Source: CAYVRJ01 sp964453645
GTDB taxonomy: Bacteria; Bacillota; Clostridia; Christensenellales; JAWKQI01
Reading direction: 5' to 3'
Length of the DNA: 64,000 bases
Assembly: GCA_964453645.1 (NCBI GenBank)
Contig: CAYVRJ010000004.1
Coordinates: 124,001-188,000 of the forward strand
Each line of letters starts with the position of its first letter. Positions within the stretch are counted from its first letter, which is position 1. The position numbers were made by a program, and so were the translations under genes. Below are positions 25,069-34,104 of this stretch, piece after piece. The notes beneath the pieces were generated by a model. That model searched no databases. It was not told the DNA's origin and saw only the letters and a list, made by a program, of their open reading frames with translations.

Positions 25069-26358
25069 TTAACCTCCCACAACTTCCATTGCAATCTTTT
25101 CCCACTGCCACAGCCTCTCGGGCTTGTAGTTGACAGTGGAAATATCTTTCATGATGTATTCAACACTACATCCCTTTGCCGCCTCGTTAAACAACTTCAG
25201 CTCATCTCTGGCCAACTCTGCCCCAAAACTTTGGCCCACAAACACCGCAGGGTTGGGTTTGCGGGAGAGAACGTATTGCCCCAGCTGATCAACAGCCCGA
25301 TTGACATCCACCCATGCGCTGACAGATACTTTGCGCAGATTGGGAATGCGTTTTAAAATATCGGCTTTTGTATCAAGTGGTTCACAACAGCCGTAATAGG
25401 TGAGTCCAAACCGGTTTAGCCATTTTAAATCGTGTTCAATGGCAAACTCCCAGTGCATCTCTGGAGACACCCCCGCAAAGATTTGGGCGTTGGAGCAACC
25501 CCACATGTTTGCAGGTAAGACGTGTTCCGGGTCGAACTCTTTGCCCGGAAGATCGGACACATATCCGTATCCCCCCGAGCCAATGCGGGTATTGTTGTTG
25601 TCAAGGGATAAAAGGCCTAGGGATTCAAACTGATCCAGTTCGGTCATCCAGCAGTCCACCATGCGCGCATATGCGGCGTGAACCATCTCGGGACGGGCGT
25701 ATAAGTCCATGAGGGCTTCTTCAACACCCCACCAGCGAATGAGGTAGTCCCAGGGTGTAAACCAAATGTGGGTTTGACCCACCAGTTTCACATCGATCAC
25801 ATCCTTAAAAATGTCCAACATGGCTTCAAGGGCGCAATTCGTTGCCTTTTCCATATATGTGATGCGAGGAAGCACGATTTTTTCGATATCCTCGGGTTCT
25901 TCAATTTGAATTTTAAAATGCCTAGAATATATTTCGTTTTCGGCATCTGTTTTAACCACATCCACGTCCTCCACAATGCCGAAGTCCGTGGAATAAAAGA
26001 CTTTTTCGCAGTCTAAATAATCGTTCACAACCATATCGCCGGGGAAGTGATTCCACTGGTAGATGGTTCTTTTGAGCTTTTGTTCCAAGGCCCTTGCCCA
26101 AGGGTGTTGGGTGCGAAGTGTCAGTTCATCATTTACATTCATCTCATGCCAGGGAACTTCGTTGATCCAGACCATGGGGCGTTCGGCCTGTTTGTCGTTT
26201 AATTTTGTCCAGAGCTTTTTGCGTTCACCGTTGATTTTATCTTGAGAGATTTTATAGATTTCTTCGCCCAGTTGCCGCAGGATGTCTCGCTCTTGGCCGG
26301 ATATGACAATTTCTTCTTCGCTGGGCACGACGGGAATGTGGCTAGGATCGTGTAACAT
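25069..26358 (-). CDS. Divergent long URO-D superfamily protein
   Basis: A 429-residue relative of the URO-D superfamily, longer at the N-terminus than its two neighbours. The barrel region is recognisable from segments such as WFTPWDYLIRWWGVEEALMDLYARPEMV (pattern only) and FAGVSPEMHWEF. Where the other two copies have His-x-Cys, this one has YYGCCEPL (Cys324, Cys325), so the zinc site is altered or absent. It is Trp-rich. GGAGG precedes the ATG. It probably works with the next URO-D gene, separated by only one base. Function unknown. Confidence 0.65.
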   Translation of the reverse strand: MLHDPSHIPVVPSEEEIVISGQERDILRQLGEEIYKISQDKINGERKKLWTKLNDKQAERPMVWINEVPWHEMNVNDELTLRTQHPWARALEQKLKRTIYQWNHFPGDMVVNDYLDCEKVFYSTDFGIVEDVDVVKTDAENEIYSRHFKIQIEEPEDIEKIVLPRITYMEKATNCALEAMLDIFKDVIDVKLVGQTHIWFTPWDYLIRWWGVEEALMDLYARPEMVHAAYARMVDCWMTELDQFESLGLLSLDNNNTRIGSGGYGYVSDLPGKEFDPEHVLPANMWGCSNAQIFAGVSPEMHWEFAIEHDLKWLNRFGLTYYGCCEPLDTKADILKRIPNLRKVSVSAWVDVNRAVDQLGQYVLSRKPNPAVFVGQSFGAELARDELKLFNEAAKGCSVEYIMKDISTVNYKPERLWQWEKIAMEVVGG

Positions 26359-26382
26359 AACAATTCCTCCAAAAAACCGCTG

Positions 26383-26401
26383 GGGGCGGAAGAACCGCCC
26401 C
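26383..26401 (-). terminator. GC-rich stem-loop inside the operon, after the binding-protein gene
   Basis: GGGGCGG and CCGCCCC form a 7-bp GC-only stem with a 5-nt loop, followed on the minus strand a few bases later by TTTTTT. It lies 14 bp after the stop codon of the binding lipoprotein gene. It may act as a partial terminator or 3' end stabiliser so that the binding protein is made in excess over the URO-D genes downstream. Confidence 0.6.
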
Positions 26402-26415
26402 TACGGATTTAGTTA

Positions 26416-27660
26416 TTACCATTGAGCAGGCATGAAATTGTCTACATCAGCGAGGGTGATAATGTGCTGAGGCAGGTAGTTCATGGGTGCCAATGTTTTG
26501 CCGTTAAACCAATCGGCAGCCAGCTTCACGGCGATAGCGCCGTCGCCCTCTGCGGACTGATAGGTGATGGCGAACATATCGCCCGACTTCACGTTATCCA
26601 TACCAACCTTGGAGTTTCCGGCAGCAGTGATGATGATATCTGTGCGTCCGGCAGCTTTGCAGGCTTCGATAGCGCCAATCGCCTGAGCGGAGTCGTCGGC
26701 CAACTGAATGATCTTAATCTGATCGCCGAAGCGGCTCAGCCAGTCGGATACAACCTGTTTGGTTTTATCCGCTTCGAATCCGGGGGACTGAACGTCCAGC
26801 GTCTTCATGTTGGGGAACTTTTGAGCAAGTTCTGCTGCAAAGCGATTGTATCTCGCATAGTAGGGGGAACCACCGGGGTTGTGGGTGACGTATACAACGC
26901 CGCCTTCACCGCCAGCTTTTTCGCCGGCAGCCTGCGCCAATTTAGCCATTTGGCCGAAATCATCGGGACCGGTCCAAGCCAGTGCATATTTCATAGCTTC
27001 TGCGTCGGGAAGCATGTTGGATACGATGACAGGAATACCAGCCTGATTAATCTTTCTCAACTGTTGGATAGCCGCATTGGGATCCAAGGGAATTAAGATG
27101 ATCATGTCGGGCTTTTCGTTAATAGCCTGATCGATCTGTTGGTTTTGAACGTTTAAATCCCAGTTGGGGGATTTCATTTCAACGGTCATGCCCAGTGCCT
27201 TTGCAGCAGTTGTCGCACCGTTGGAAAGTGCTGTTAAATAGGGGTGATCGCCGTTGATGATGTAGATAATCCGTTTGCCGATAGAGCCGTCAGCGGGGGA
27301 TGCAGGGATGTTGTCCTTTGCATCCGCTTTCCAGCCAGCATACTCCATGTCGTACCAGTGCATGGGATCGGTCTCGGGCAGCGCCAAGGGATCTGCGGGG
27401 CGATCGGGAACGGTTTTACCATCCAGTGTCAACAACAGCGGCTGTCCGTCTGAACCCACGACACCAGCGATATCCAGTTCCATAGATTTCTCCAGATTGG
27501 ATTTCTCAGCTTCAGCAGGTGCAGCAGCTTCGGGAGCGGGGGCAGCCTGTTCAGGGGCAGGTGCGGGTGCAGCGGGCTCAACCGGTGCTGCGGGAGCCAC
27601 AGAGCAAGCACTGAGCACCAAAACCAGTGCCATGAGCAAAGCCAACATTGTCTTTTTCAT
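26416..27660 (-). CDS. Sugar ABC transporter substrate-binding lipoprotein
   Basis: Binding protein of the second sugar importer. The signal peptide ends in a lipobox (LSAC, Cys19), followed by an Ala/Pro/Glu-rich spacer (about 20-52). A segment of about 60 residues comes before the type I binding fold, which begins at RIIYIINGDHPYLTALSNGA and includes DMIILIPLDPNAAIQQLRKI. The 414 residues are longer than usual because of the spacer and this extra segment. The sequence is only distantly like the double-domain protein at 18916-20679, so the two transporters are expected to differ in substrate. Confidence 0.9.
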   Translation of the reverse strand: MKKTMLALLMALVLVLSACSVAPAAPVEPAAPAPAPEQAAPAPEAAAPAEAEKSNLEKSMELDIAGVVGSDGQPLLLTLDGKTVPDRPADPLALPETDPMHWYDMEYAGWKADAKDNIPASPADGSIGKRIIYIINGDHPYLTALSNGATTAAKALGMTVEMKSPNWDLNVQNQQIDQAINEKPDMIILIPLDPNAAIQQLRKINQAGIPVIVSNMLPDAEAMKYALAWTGPDDFGQMAKLAQAAGEKAGGEGGVVYVTHNPGGSPYYARYNRFAAELAQKFPNMKTLDVQSPGFEADKTKQVVSDWLSRFGDQIKIIQLADDSAQAIGAIEACKAAGRTDIIITAAGNSKVGMDNVKSGDMFAITYQSAEGDGAIAVKLAADWFNGKTLAPMNYLPQHIITLADVDNFMPAQW

Positions 27661-27699
27661 TGTATTTCCTCCATATGTTATTTATCTGCAATGCAGAAA

Positions 27700-28725
27700 T
27701 CATAATTTACCTAAATCTTTGGCCTCTTTGATGAGGGTGGGACGAATGCCCTTTACTTTATCCTGCAAATAGACGGAAACAGATTCATAGAGCACAATGA
27801 CTGCCAAAACCAGTCCCGCTGCAAAGATTTGCGCCTCATATCCCGTTCCGAAGCAGGAGAGCATGTTAAAGATGGTGATGAGGGTTAACACCGCAAAATA
27901 ACTCTTCACAACGCCACCGCGTCCCCCGGCCATGGACACACCGCCGATGATGACAGATGCAATGGTGACCATTAAGGGGCTGATGCCCTTTTCACCCATG
28001 TTGGGCACGGCCGTACCTTGGCCTATGGAAAACAGTGCACCGGCAAGGGCAGCTAAAGTACCGCTTAAGATAAATGCCACGATATATTTTGCATCCCTGT
28101 TAATGCCCGCCAACCATGCGGTCTCTGCGTTGCCTCCCGTCATATAAAAGGCTCTGCCAAACCGGGTTTTATTGAGGATGACAGAAAAGATGGCAACCGC
28201 TAAGATGGTGATAATGGTGATGGGGGCCAGCAGGGGAATGGTATCCGTAATCAGCCAATCGGACAGGGTGTAGTCGGTACCCACCCCAATGGAACCGCTC
28301 TTGCAGTATAAAAAGATGATTCCTTGAGAGATGGTCATGGTGCCCAAAGTGACGATAAAGGAGTTGATTTTACCTTTAGCCACTAGGAAACCGTTGATGG
28401 CCCCCATGACAGCCCCCGTTGCTATGCCGATGAAAATAGCTGCTGCCCAGGGTAATCCTTCGTTGGAGAACATACCCAAGGTTATCACTGCGCCTAAGTT
28501 CATGACCGCCTGAATGGACAGATCCAACTGCCCGCATATCATGACGACGGTGAGGCCAATGGATAGCATTGCGTAAAGGTTTGTTGTCTTTAACAGCGAG
28601 TTTAAGTTAAAAGCGTTAAAGAAGTTGGGGGCAAACAGCGAAGCAATTGCAAAGATGAGTACAAACAAGATAAAAATCCTGTAATTGTTGAAAGTATAGC
28701 TCAATGAGCGCTTTGTTTTAAACAT
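27700..28725 (-). CDS. Sugar ABC transporter permease, first of pair
   Basis: Membrane subunit of the RbsC/XylH type, 341 residues, about nine helices. Family features are LDLSIQAVMNLGAVITLG, NSFIVTLGTMTISQGI and GGVSMAGGRGGVV. It overlaps the other permease gene by 8 bp and lies upstream of the binding-protein gene. Transporters with two different permeases are known for L-rhamnose (RhaPQ) and AI-2 (LsrCD), which fits the mutarotase in the operon. Confidence 0.9.
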   Translation of the reverse strand: MFKTKRSLSYTFNNYRIFILFVLIFAIASLFAPNFFNAFNLNSLLKTTNLYAMLSIGLTVVMICGQLDLSIQAVMNLGAVITLGMFSNEGLPWAAAIFIGIATGAVMGAINGFLVAKGKINSFIVTLGTMTISQGIIFLYCKSGSIGVGTDYTLSDWLITDTIPLLAPITIITILAVAIFSVILNKTRFGRAFYMTGGNAETAWLAGINRDAKYIVAFILSGTLAALAGALFSIGQGTAVPNMGEKGISPLMVTIASVIIGGVSMAGGRGGVVKSYFAVLTLITIFNMLSCFGTGYEAQIFAAGLVLAVIVLYESVSVYLQDKVKGIRPTLIKEAKDLGKL

Positions 28726-29719
28726 TATCTTTACCCTGCTTTCTTAGAGATCTTTGATTGATGTATACGATTAATATAAAGATTGCACCTGTGACGATGT
28801 TTTGAACAAAGGTTCCAATGCCAATGAACGTCAAGATGTTGGACAAGAGTTTGACAGTGATCACGCCTCCCAGTATGCCCAGCATATTCCCCCGGCCTCC
28901 CGAGAGGGTCATGCCGCCCAGCACAATGGCTGTTGCCGCCTGAAAGTCGTACCCCACGCCGTTGTAGTAGGCGCCAACCTTGCCGAATGAAGTGATGAAG
29001 ATGCCGGTGATACCAGCAGCTAAGGCCGAGATCACATAAGCGAGCATAATGTTCTTGGTGGAGTTGATGCCCGAAAACTTTGCAACTTCTGGGTTGGAGC
29101 CAATAATCTTGAGCTGTTGGCCAAACCGAGTTTTTGTCAACACAAACTGTGCAATGGCGATGAGTGCAACCATGAGCCAAACGGCCAAGGGAATGCCCGC
29201 AATTTCCGTTCGGGATATGTTGATAAACGCTTCGGCAGTGGCTGGGTCTTGGGCTGCCACTGTATCGGGATAGATCTGCTTGTTGGAATACAACCAGCGA
29301 ATCATACCGTCCAGCAAAAAGTTCATGGAAAGGGTCCAGATAATGGGGTTTGCCTTAAACTTGCCGATGACAAATCCGTTCACAAGCCCAATGATCACGG
29401 CCACAATCAGCCCCAAAAGGAGGGCAACGGGCAGGCCTAAGGGCAGCGTATCCACTGCCGCAATACCTGCAATGGCAATGGTGATGGGTGCAGACAGATC
29501 CACCATCTTTCCCCCAAAGGTGATAAAACCCATGCCAGCGCACAAAATGCCTAAAAATGCACTGGCAATGATGATATTCATAAAGTTATTGGCAGTTAAA
29601 AAGTTTTGATTGACAAAAATGCCGATGACCACGAGGATTAATATGATGAAATAAACCCCCGCCTTGGTGATTAGGTCTAAAAACCTGTTGGATTTCAACG
29701 CACGAATATCTGCATTCAT
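28718..29719 (-). CDS. Sugar ABC transporter permease, second of pair
   Basis: Partner permease of 333 residues from the same family as the gene after it (27700-28725) but clearly different in sequence, so a heterodimeric channel is likely. Motifs include MVDLSAPITIAIAGIAA, ANPIIWTLSMNFLLDGMIRW and GGMTLSGGRGNMLGILGG. It overlaps the ATPase gene by 4 bp (ATGA) and the other permease by 8 bp, so the three are translationally coupled. Confidence 0.9.
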   Translation of the reverse strand: MNADIRALKSNRFLDLITKAGVYFIILILVVIGIFVNQNFLTANNFMNIIIASAFLGILCAGMGFITFGGKMVDLSAPITIAIAGIAAVDTLPLGLPVALLLGLIVAVIIGLVNGFVIGKFKANPIIWTLSMNFLLDGMIRWLYSNKQIYPDTVAAQDPATAEAFINISRTEIAGIPLAVWLMVALIAIAQFVLTKTRFGQQLKIIGSNPEVAKFSGINSTKNIMLAYVISALAAGITGIFITSFGKVGAYYNGVGYDFQAATAIVLGGMTLSGGRGNMLGILGGVITVKLLSNILTFIGIGTFVQNIVTGAIFILIVYINQRSLRKQGKDNV

Positions 29720-31239
29720 GAAGCAAGTCCCCCTTCTCCGTTTGCGGCCAGCAACAGCTTATCTTCGCTGATCTCCGACTGACTGAGTTCTCCGATTAAA
29801 TGTCCGTTTCTCAAAATAACCGCACGGTCGGACAGACCCACCAGTTCGGGCAGATCGGAGGAAATTAAAATAATGCTGTGACCGCTCTGAGCCAGTTCTT
29901 CCACCACTTTGTGGATGAGCATCTTTGCTCCAATATCAACGCCCCGGGTGGGTTCATCCAGAATCAGCAGCCTGGGTTTGAGAGCCAGCCACTTGCCCAG
30001 CAGTACCTTTTGCTGATTCCCCCCCGAAAAGTTTGAAATCATGCGCCCCGGCTCGGCGGGATAGATTTGCAGTTTGTCGATGATCTCCTGCAACACATCT
30101 TTGCCCCTTCGCCGATCGAAGATACCACCCTTAGACAGATTGGGAATCATAGCCGAGAAGGCGTTTTCCTCCATGGTCAACCGAAGAGCCAATCCCTGCA
30201 GTTTCCGGTCTTCCGTTAAGTAGGCCATACCCCGGTTGAGGGCCTGATACATATTTTTGTTCTTAATTTTCTTTCCCTCGAAGTGAATCTCACCCTCGTC
30301 GATGCGATCGATTCCGATGATCGCTTGGGCTAGTTCACTGCGACCCGATCCCGCAAGTCCGCAAATGCCCAATATTTCGCCCTTGTGCACCTGAAAACTC
30401 ACGTTGTGGAAAAACCCGTAGCGAGAGATGTCCTTGGCTTCAAATACAACGTCCCCAATGTTGGCTTCCCGCTTGGAGTAAAACTTTTCAATCTTTTGCC
30501 CAACCATCATTTCAACCAGCATCTCGGGGTTTACTTCCGAGATGTTGCGCTCTCCAACCTTCTTGCCGTCCCGCAGCACCGTAACCCTGTCTGCAATTTG
30601 AAACACCTCGGGCAGGTGATGGGAGATATAAATGATGGCGATACCCTCCGCTTTTAGGGAGCGAATAATATCGAACAACCGTTCCACTTCTTCCCGGGAC
30701 AGGGCGGAAGTGGGTTCGTCCATAACCAAGATGGCTGGGTCTTTATACAGGGCTTTGCCGATCTCGGCCAATTGGGCTTCGTGTTGGCTGATTTCCGAAA
30801 TTTCAATCATGGGATCAATATTGTGCAGTCCCACCCGGTTGAGCACCTCTTGTGTGATCTCCACCATCTTTTTACGGCTGACAAAACCTCCCTTTTTGGG
30901 CAATTGCCCCACTAAAATGTTTTCGGCAACGCTCAAGGGTTTGGCAAGGCTGAGTTCCTGATAAATCATGCCAATGCCCTCGTTCATGGCTGTGGAGGGG
31001 GAAGTTAACAGGACACTCTTCCCGTTAATGAGAATTTCTCCCGTATAGTCGGTGAACGAACCTGCCAGCATTTTCATGAGAGTAGACTTTCCCGCACCGT
31101 TTTCGCCCATGAGTGCGTGCACCTCTCCAGCACGAACGTTAAAATCCACGTTGTCCACCGCAAGTGTGCCCGGAAACCGTTTGGAAACCCCTTTCATCTC
31201 CAGTACTACTTCGCCGATCTTTGCTTTTAATTCTTTCAA
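29716..31239 (-). CDS. Sugar ABC transporter double ATPase
   Basis: ATPase of the two-permease importer. A TTG at 31239 is taken as the start because AAGGAGG lies 8 nt upstream; the frame is open to 31347, inside the URO-D gene, but has no site there. The 507 residues contain two ABC domains: the first with GENGAGKST and ILVMDEP, the second with GLAGSGRSE, FSGGNQQK and LLILDEPTRGVDIG. The degenerate second Walker A is normal for the family. It is the second gene of the operon, 13 bp after the URO-D gene. Confidence 0.9.
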   Translation of the reverse strand: MKELKAKIGEVVLEMKGVSKRFPGTLAVDNVDFNVRAGEVHALMGENGAGKSTLMKMLAGSFTDYTGEILINGKSVLLTSPSTAMNEGIGMIYQELSLAKPLSVAENILVGQLPKKGGFVSRKKMVEITQEVLNRVGLHNIDPMIEISEISQHEAQLAEIGKALYKDPAILVMDEPTSALSREEVERLFDIIRSLKAEGIAIIYISHHLPEVFQIADRVTVLRDGKKVGERNISEVNPEMLVEMMVGQKIEKFYSKREANIGDVVFEAKDISRYGFFHNVSFQVHKGEILGICGLAGSGRSELAQAIIGIDRIDEGEIHFEGKKIKNKNMYQALNRGMAYLTEDRKLQGLALRLTMEENAFSAMIPNLSKGGIFDRRRGKDVLQEIIDKLQIYPAEPGRMISNFSGGNQQKVLLGKWLALKPRLLILDEPTRGVDIGAKMLIHKVVEELAQSGHSIILISSDLPELVGLSDRAVILRNGHLIGELSQSEISEDKLLLAANGEGGLAS

Positions 31240-31252
31240 GACAAATACCTCC

Positions 31253-32302
31253 TTATTTACCCGTACCGTATTCCTTGGCTGCCATAAACATGGAAAGAAC
31301 GTTCTTTGCAGGAATTTCGGGCAAAATATAGTCGTGAGACGCAGCAACGATATATCTTCCGTGTTTGCCTAAAATATCGATGATTCGCTTTGTCTCGTCT
31401 TTTACCTGTTGGGGGGTGCCGTAGGACAGCAACTCGTTTTCATCGATTCCCCCGAAGAAAACGCAATCTGCACCAAACTGTTTCACCAAGTCCTCGGGGT
31501 TCATGTGTTCTGCATTGACCTGAATGGGATTGATGGCATCTACGCCAATTTCGATTAAATCGCCAATGATTTCATGAATATCTCCGCAGGAGTGAACGGC
31601 AGTGACACACCCGTTGTCCCTGGCTTGGCCGATGAGTTTTTTCATGTAAGGTTTATAAAACTTTCGCCACATGTCGGGAGAGAACATGAGCGCACGCTGG
31701 GAACCAAAGTCGTTGCCGATAAAATACATATCCACAAGTCCCTTGTTGTTGGCAAAGGTCTTTTTGTCCAGTTCATAATAAAACTCAAAACACTTGGAGA
31801 TGATGGCCTCCACCACTTCCGGATTGGAATACATGTTGACATAAAACTCTTCCATACCCATCAGTTCAGTGGAATCGTGAAAGAACGGTGCCCAGCTTCC
31901 GCCGATCAGGCAATAGTCCTTGGCCCATTCAATTTCCTCTTGGGTAAAGGTGCAATCGAAATCGTCGGGGTTGGGAAAGGGATACTTCTCCACTTCGGCA
32001 ACCGTTTCCACACCCGCCAAGGGATGGGTCAGCGCCTGGCCGTAATAGGCTCCTCCCCGCACAAGACCCCATTCGCTCATGAACGAACCGTCTGCATATT
32101 TCTCCAAGGGTTTACCCACGTATTTGGGCCGCAAGGTTTTGTAGTCAATGCCGATGTGGTCGTACAGGGCGCTGTCCGAGCTTAATGCCCCCGTGAGTTT
32201 TGTCAAATTTTCTATAACCTCGGGCGCACCGCCAAACCACATGGGGTACCGATCCAGAGATTTTTTGTGAAAAGGTGCCAAGCCTCTTTCTCTTGCATTC
32301 AT
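31253..32302 (-). CDS. URO-D superfamily protein, first gene of the operon
   Basis: A 349-residue TIM-barrel protein of the URO-D/MtaA superfamily. It has a His-x-Cys motif (VHSCGDIHEI, His237 and Cys239), but alanine in VAASHDY (about 320-323) where MtaA-type enzymes have the third ligand. As the first gene of the divergent operon it is likely strongly expressed with the transporter. Its close relation to the genes at 23913 and 25069 and their shared operon suggest sequential or cooperative steps on the imported compound. The chemistry is not established. Confidence 0.75.
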   Translation of the reverse strand: MNARERGLAPFHKKSLDRYPMWFGGAPEVIENLTKLTGALSSDSALYDHIGIDYKTLRPKYVGKPLEKYADGSFMSEWGLVRGGAYYGQALTHPLAGVETVAEVEKYPFPNPDDFDCTFTQEEIEWAKDYCLIGGSWAPFFHDSTELMGMEEFYVNMYSNPEVVEAIISKCFEFYYELDKKTFANNKGLVDMYFIGNDFGSQRALMFSPDMWRKFYKPYMKKLIGQARDNGCVTAVHSCGDIHEIIGDLIEIGVDAINPIQVNAEHMNPEDLVKQFGADCVFFGGIDENELLSYGTPQQVKDETKRIIDILGKHGRYIVAASHDYILPEIPAKNVLSMFMAAKEYGTGK

Positions 32303-32376
32303 ACGCTTTCTCCTTAGTTTGTTAAAAACTTATTAATATTGTATTGCGTATGTGTGTCCAAAAGAATAGAAAAGCG

Positions 32377-32406
32377 TTTATAAATATGTTGCTAATTTTG
32401 TGACAA
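32377..32406 (-). promoter_or_regulatory. Candidate promoter of the sugar island operon
   Basis: On the minus strand TTGTCA (32401-32406) and TATAAA (32377-32382) are 18 bp apart. A second option, TTGGAC with TATTAA, lies closer to the start codon. The 236-bp region 32303-32538 separates this operon from the divergent sensor operon and is the likely binding site of its AraC-type regulator. Confidence 0.5.
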
Positions 32407-32488
32407 TTGTACGCAAATATAAGCATTTCACAAGATCGTCATGGCATGGGGATTATTTTTGTTTGAATGGTTATTATTTTTGGAAATT

Positions 32489-32517
32489 TTGAAAACAGTG
32501 TCGAACTGTGTTATAAT
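32489..32517 (+). promoter_or_regulatory. Promoter of the sensor operon
   Basis: TTGAAA (32489-32494), a 17-bp spacer and TATAAT (32512-32517) give a good sigma-A promoter with a very short leader before the regulator start codon at 32539. Confidence 0.75.
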
Positions 32518-32538
32518 GTGTACCTAAAGGGGTATTTT

Positions 32539-34104
32539 ATGTTGAAACTCTTGTTGGTGGATGATGAAAAAATGGTACGGCGAACCATCGCCCAAACCCT
32601 TGATTGGAAAAGTTTAGAAATATCTGAGATCATACAAGCCGAGGACGGCGAACAGGCGTTGGAACTTGCAGTGCAGCACCACGTGGATATCGTCATAACG
32701 GATATCCGCATGCCCTTTATGGACGGACTGGAACTTTCCAAACGTTTGTCTTCCCTTTTGCCCGATACCAAAATTATTGTATTAACCGGCCACGACGAAT
32801 TTGAATACGCAAGAAGTGCGTTAAAATTAAATGTCATGGACTACATTATAAAACCCATTGCAAAGGAAGGCCTCACCGAAGTCATTCGCTCTGCCGTCCA
32901 TGTCATTAAAGGGGAGCGTCAGGCTAAAGAAAACTATGCAAAGCTGAGGGCACAACTGCGAAAAACCCTTCCAATATTAAAAGACCGTGCCCTGTACTCC
33001 CTGGTGAACAGCGAAAGCCCAAACAGCGAAACCTTTGAGCTGCTGAGTTATTGTAATGTGGATATCAATTGCAGCGATATCATTTGTGTGGTGTTTGAGT
33101 ATGGTGCAAAACAAAAGCTGGATGTGGAGGCTCAGGAGATCGGCAGGCTTTTGCTGTTGGAACTGCTGGAACAAAACTTTGATGGGTTTATCTTTACCAC
33201 CCCCGACTCAAAGTATTGCCTCATTCTAAAAAACCACCGAGATATTCAAAAACGGCAAAAGCTTCAGGAGGTTATTGAAACCTTGCGGCAAAAGCTCACA
33301 ACCAGCGAGGGAACCTTCTTAAACGCAGGTATTGGCAGCGTTTCGGCAGATATTCACAGCATCCATCGCTCGTATCGGGAGGCATGCCACGTACTCTCCT
33401 ATAAGACAGCTCTTGGCAACAACCACACCTTTGATATTTTAGACCACGGATACTTTGAAAACCAATTTGCATACCCCAAGAAAGAGATTCAAACCCTGGT
33501 CAACACGCTGCACTTGTCCACCGATTATTCAGCTTCTCTTCACAATCTGTGCGATCATTTGGCGGACTACGTACACCTGTCCCGGGAGAACTTGCGGTTG
33601 TTGGCCTTTGAAATCATTTTGGATGTTTCAAAAATATTGTTGGAAGTGTTGGGGGAAGAGGCACATATTTTCAGTTTTGGCCAAGCGGCACAGATTAATA
33701 CTGTGGATGGATTTAAAAACTGTATTTCCAAATTATTCGAAGAAGCATCTGCTGCCATTAACCAAAAGAAACAATCCAAAAGGCAGCTAACCGTCTCTCG
33801 GGTGAAACAATATATATTAGAAAACTTTCACAATCCCAAATTGAGCCTGCAAAGTGTGGCAGATGCCCTCTACATCAACTCATCCTATTTGTCTGCAATG
33901 TTTAAGCGGGAGACGGGGGAAACCCTCATCGATCACGTGACAAGGCTACGCATTGAAAAAGCCTTGGAGATCATCAAGCGGGAGGACATTCATGGTTATG
34001 AAGTGGCCAGCAAGGTGGGGTATTCCGATCCCCACTACTTCAGCGTTTGCTTTAAGAAACTAATGGGGCAAAGCCCCTCGGAGTACAAAAAGGCGATTAA
34101 ATGA
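32539..34104 (+). CDS. YesN-type response regulator with AraC DNA-binding domain
   Basis: Transcription activator of a two-component system. The ATG at 32539 follows AAAGGGG; the upstream frame to 32467 overlaps the promoter and is rejected. The 521 residues have an N-terminal receiver with phospho-acceptor Asp55 (VITDIRMPFMDG), a middle region of about 280 residues, and a C-terminal AraC double helix-turn-helix (SLQSVADALYINSSYLSAMFKRETG, then VGYSDPHYFSVCFKKLMGQSP). It overlaps its kinase gene by ATGA. Such regulators usually control neighbouring carbohydrate transport genes, here most likely the divergent operon. Confidence 0.92.
   Translation: MLKLLLVDDEKMVRRTIAQTLDWKSLEISEIIQAEDGEQALELAVQHHVDIVITDIRMPFMDGLELSKRLSSLLPDTKIIVLTGHDEFEYARSALKLNVMDYIIKPIAKEGLTEVIRSAVHVIKGERQAKENYAKLRAQLRKTLPILKDRALYSLVNSESPNSETFELLSYCNVDINCSDIICVVFEYGAKQKLDVEAQEIGRLLLLELLEQNFDGFIFTTPDSKYCLILKNHRDIQKRQKLQEVIETLRQKLTTSEGTFLNAGIGSVSADIHSIHRSYREACHVLSYKTALGNNHTFDILDHGYFENQFAYPKKEIQTLVNTLHLSTDYSASLHNLCDHLADYVHLSRENLRLLAFEIILDVSKILLEVLGEEAHIFSFGQAAQINTVDGFKNCISKLFEEASAAINQKKQSKRQLTVSRVKQYILENFHNPKLSLQSVADALYINSSYLSAMFKRETGETLIDHVTRLRIEKALEIIKREDIHGYEVASKVGYSDPHYFSVCFKKLMGQSPSEYKKAIK

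Noticed and set aside
23913..26358. Haem biosynthesis (true uroporphyrinogen decarboxylase)
   Set aside because: Three divergent copies in a sugar transport operon, no other haem genes, and His-x-Cys motifs of the methyltransferase branch make haem synthesis unlikely.
32303..32538. Catabolite repression (cre) site
   Set aside because: AT-rich candidates around 32365-32385 match the consensus in too few positions to support a call.
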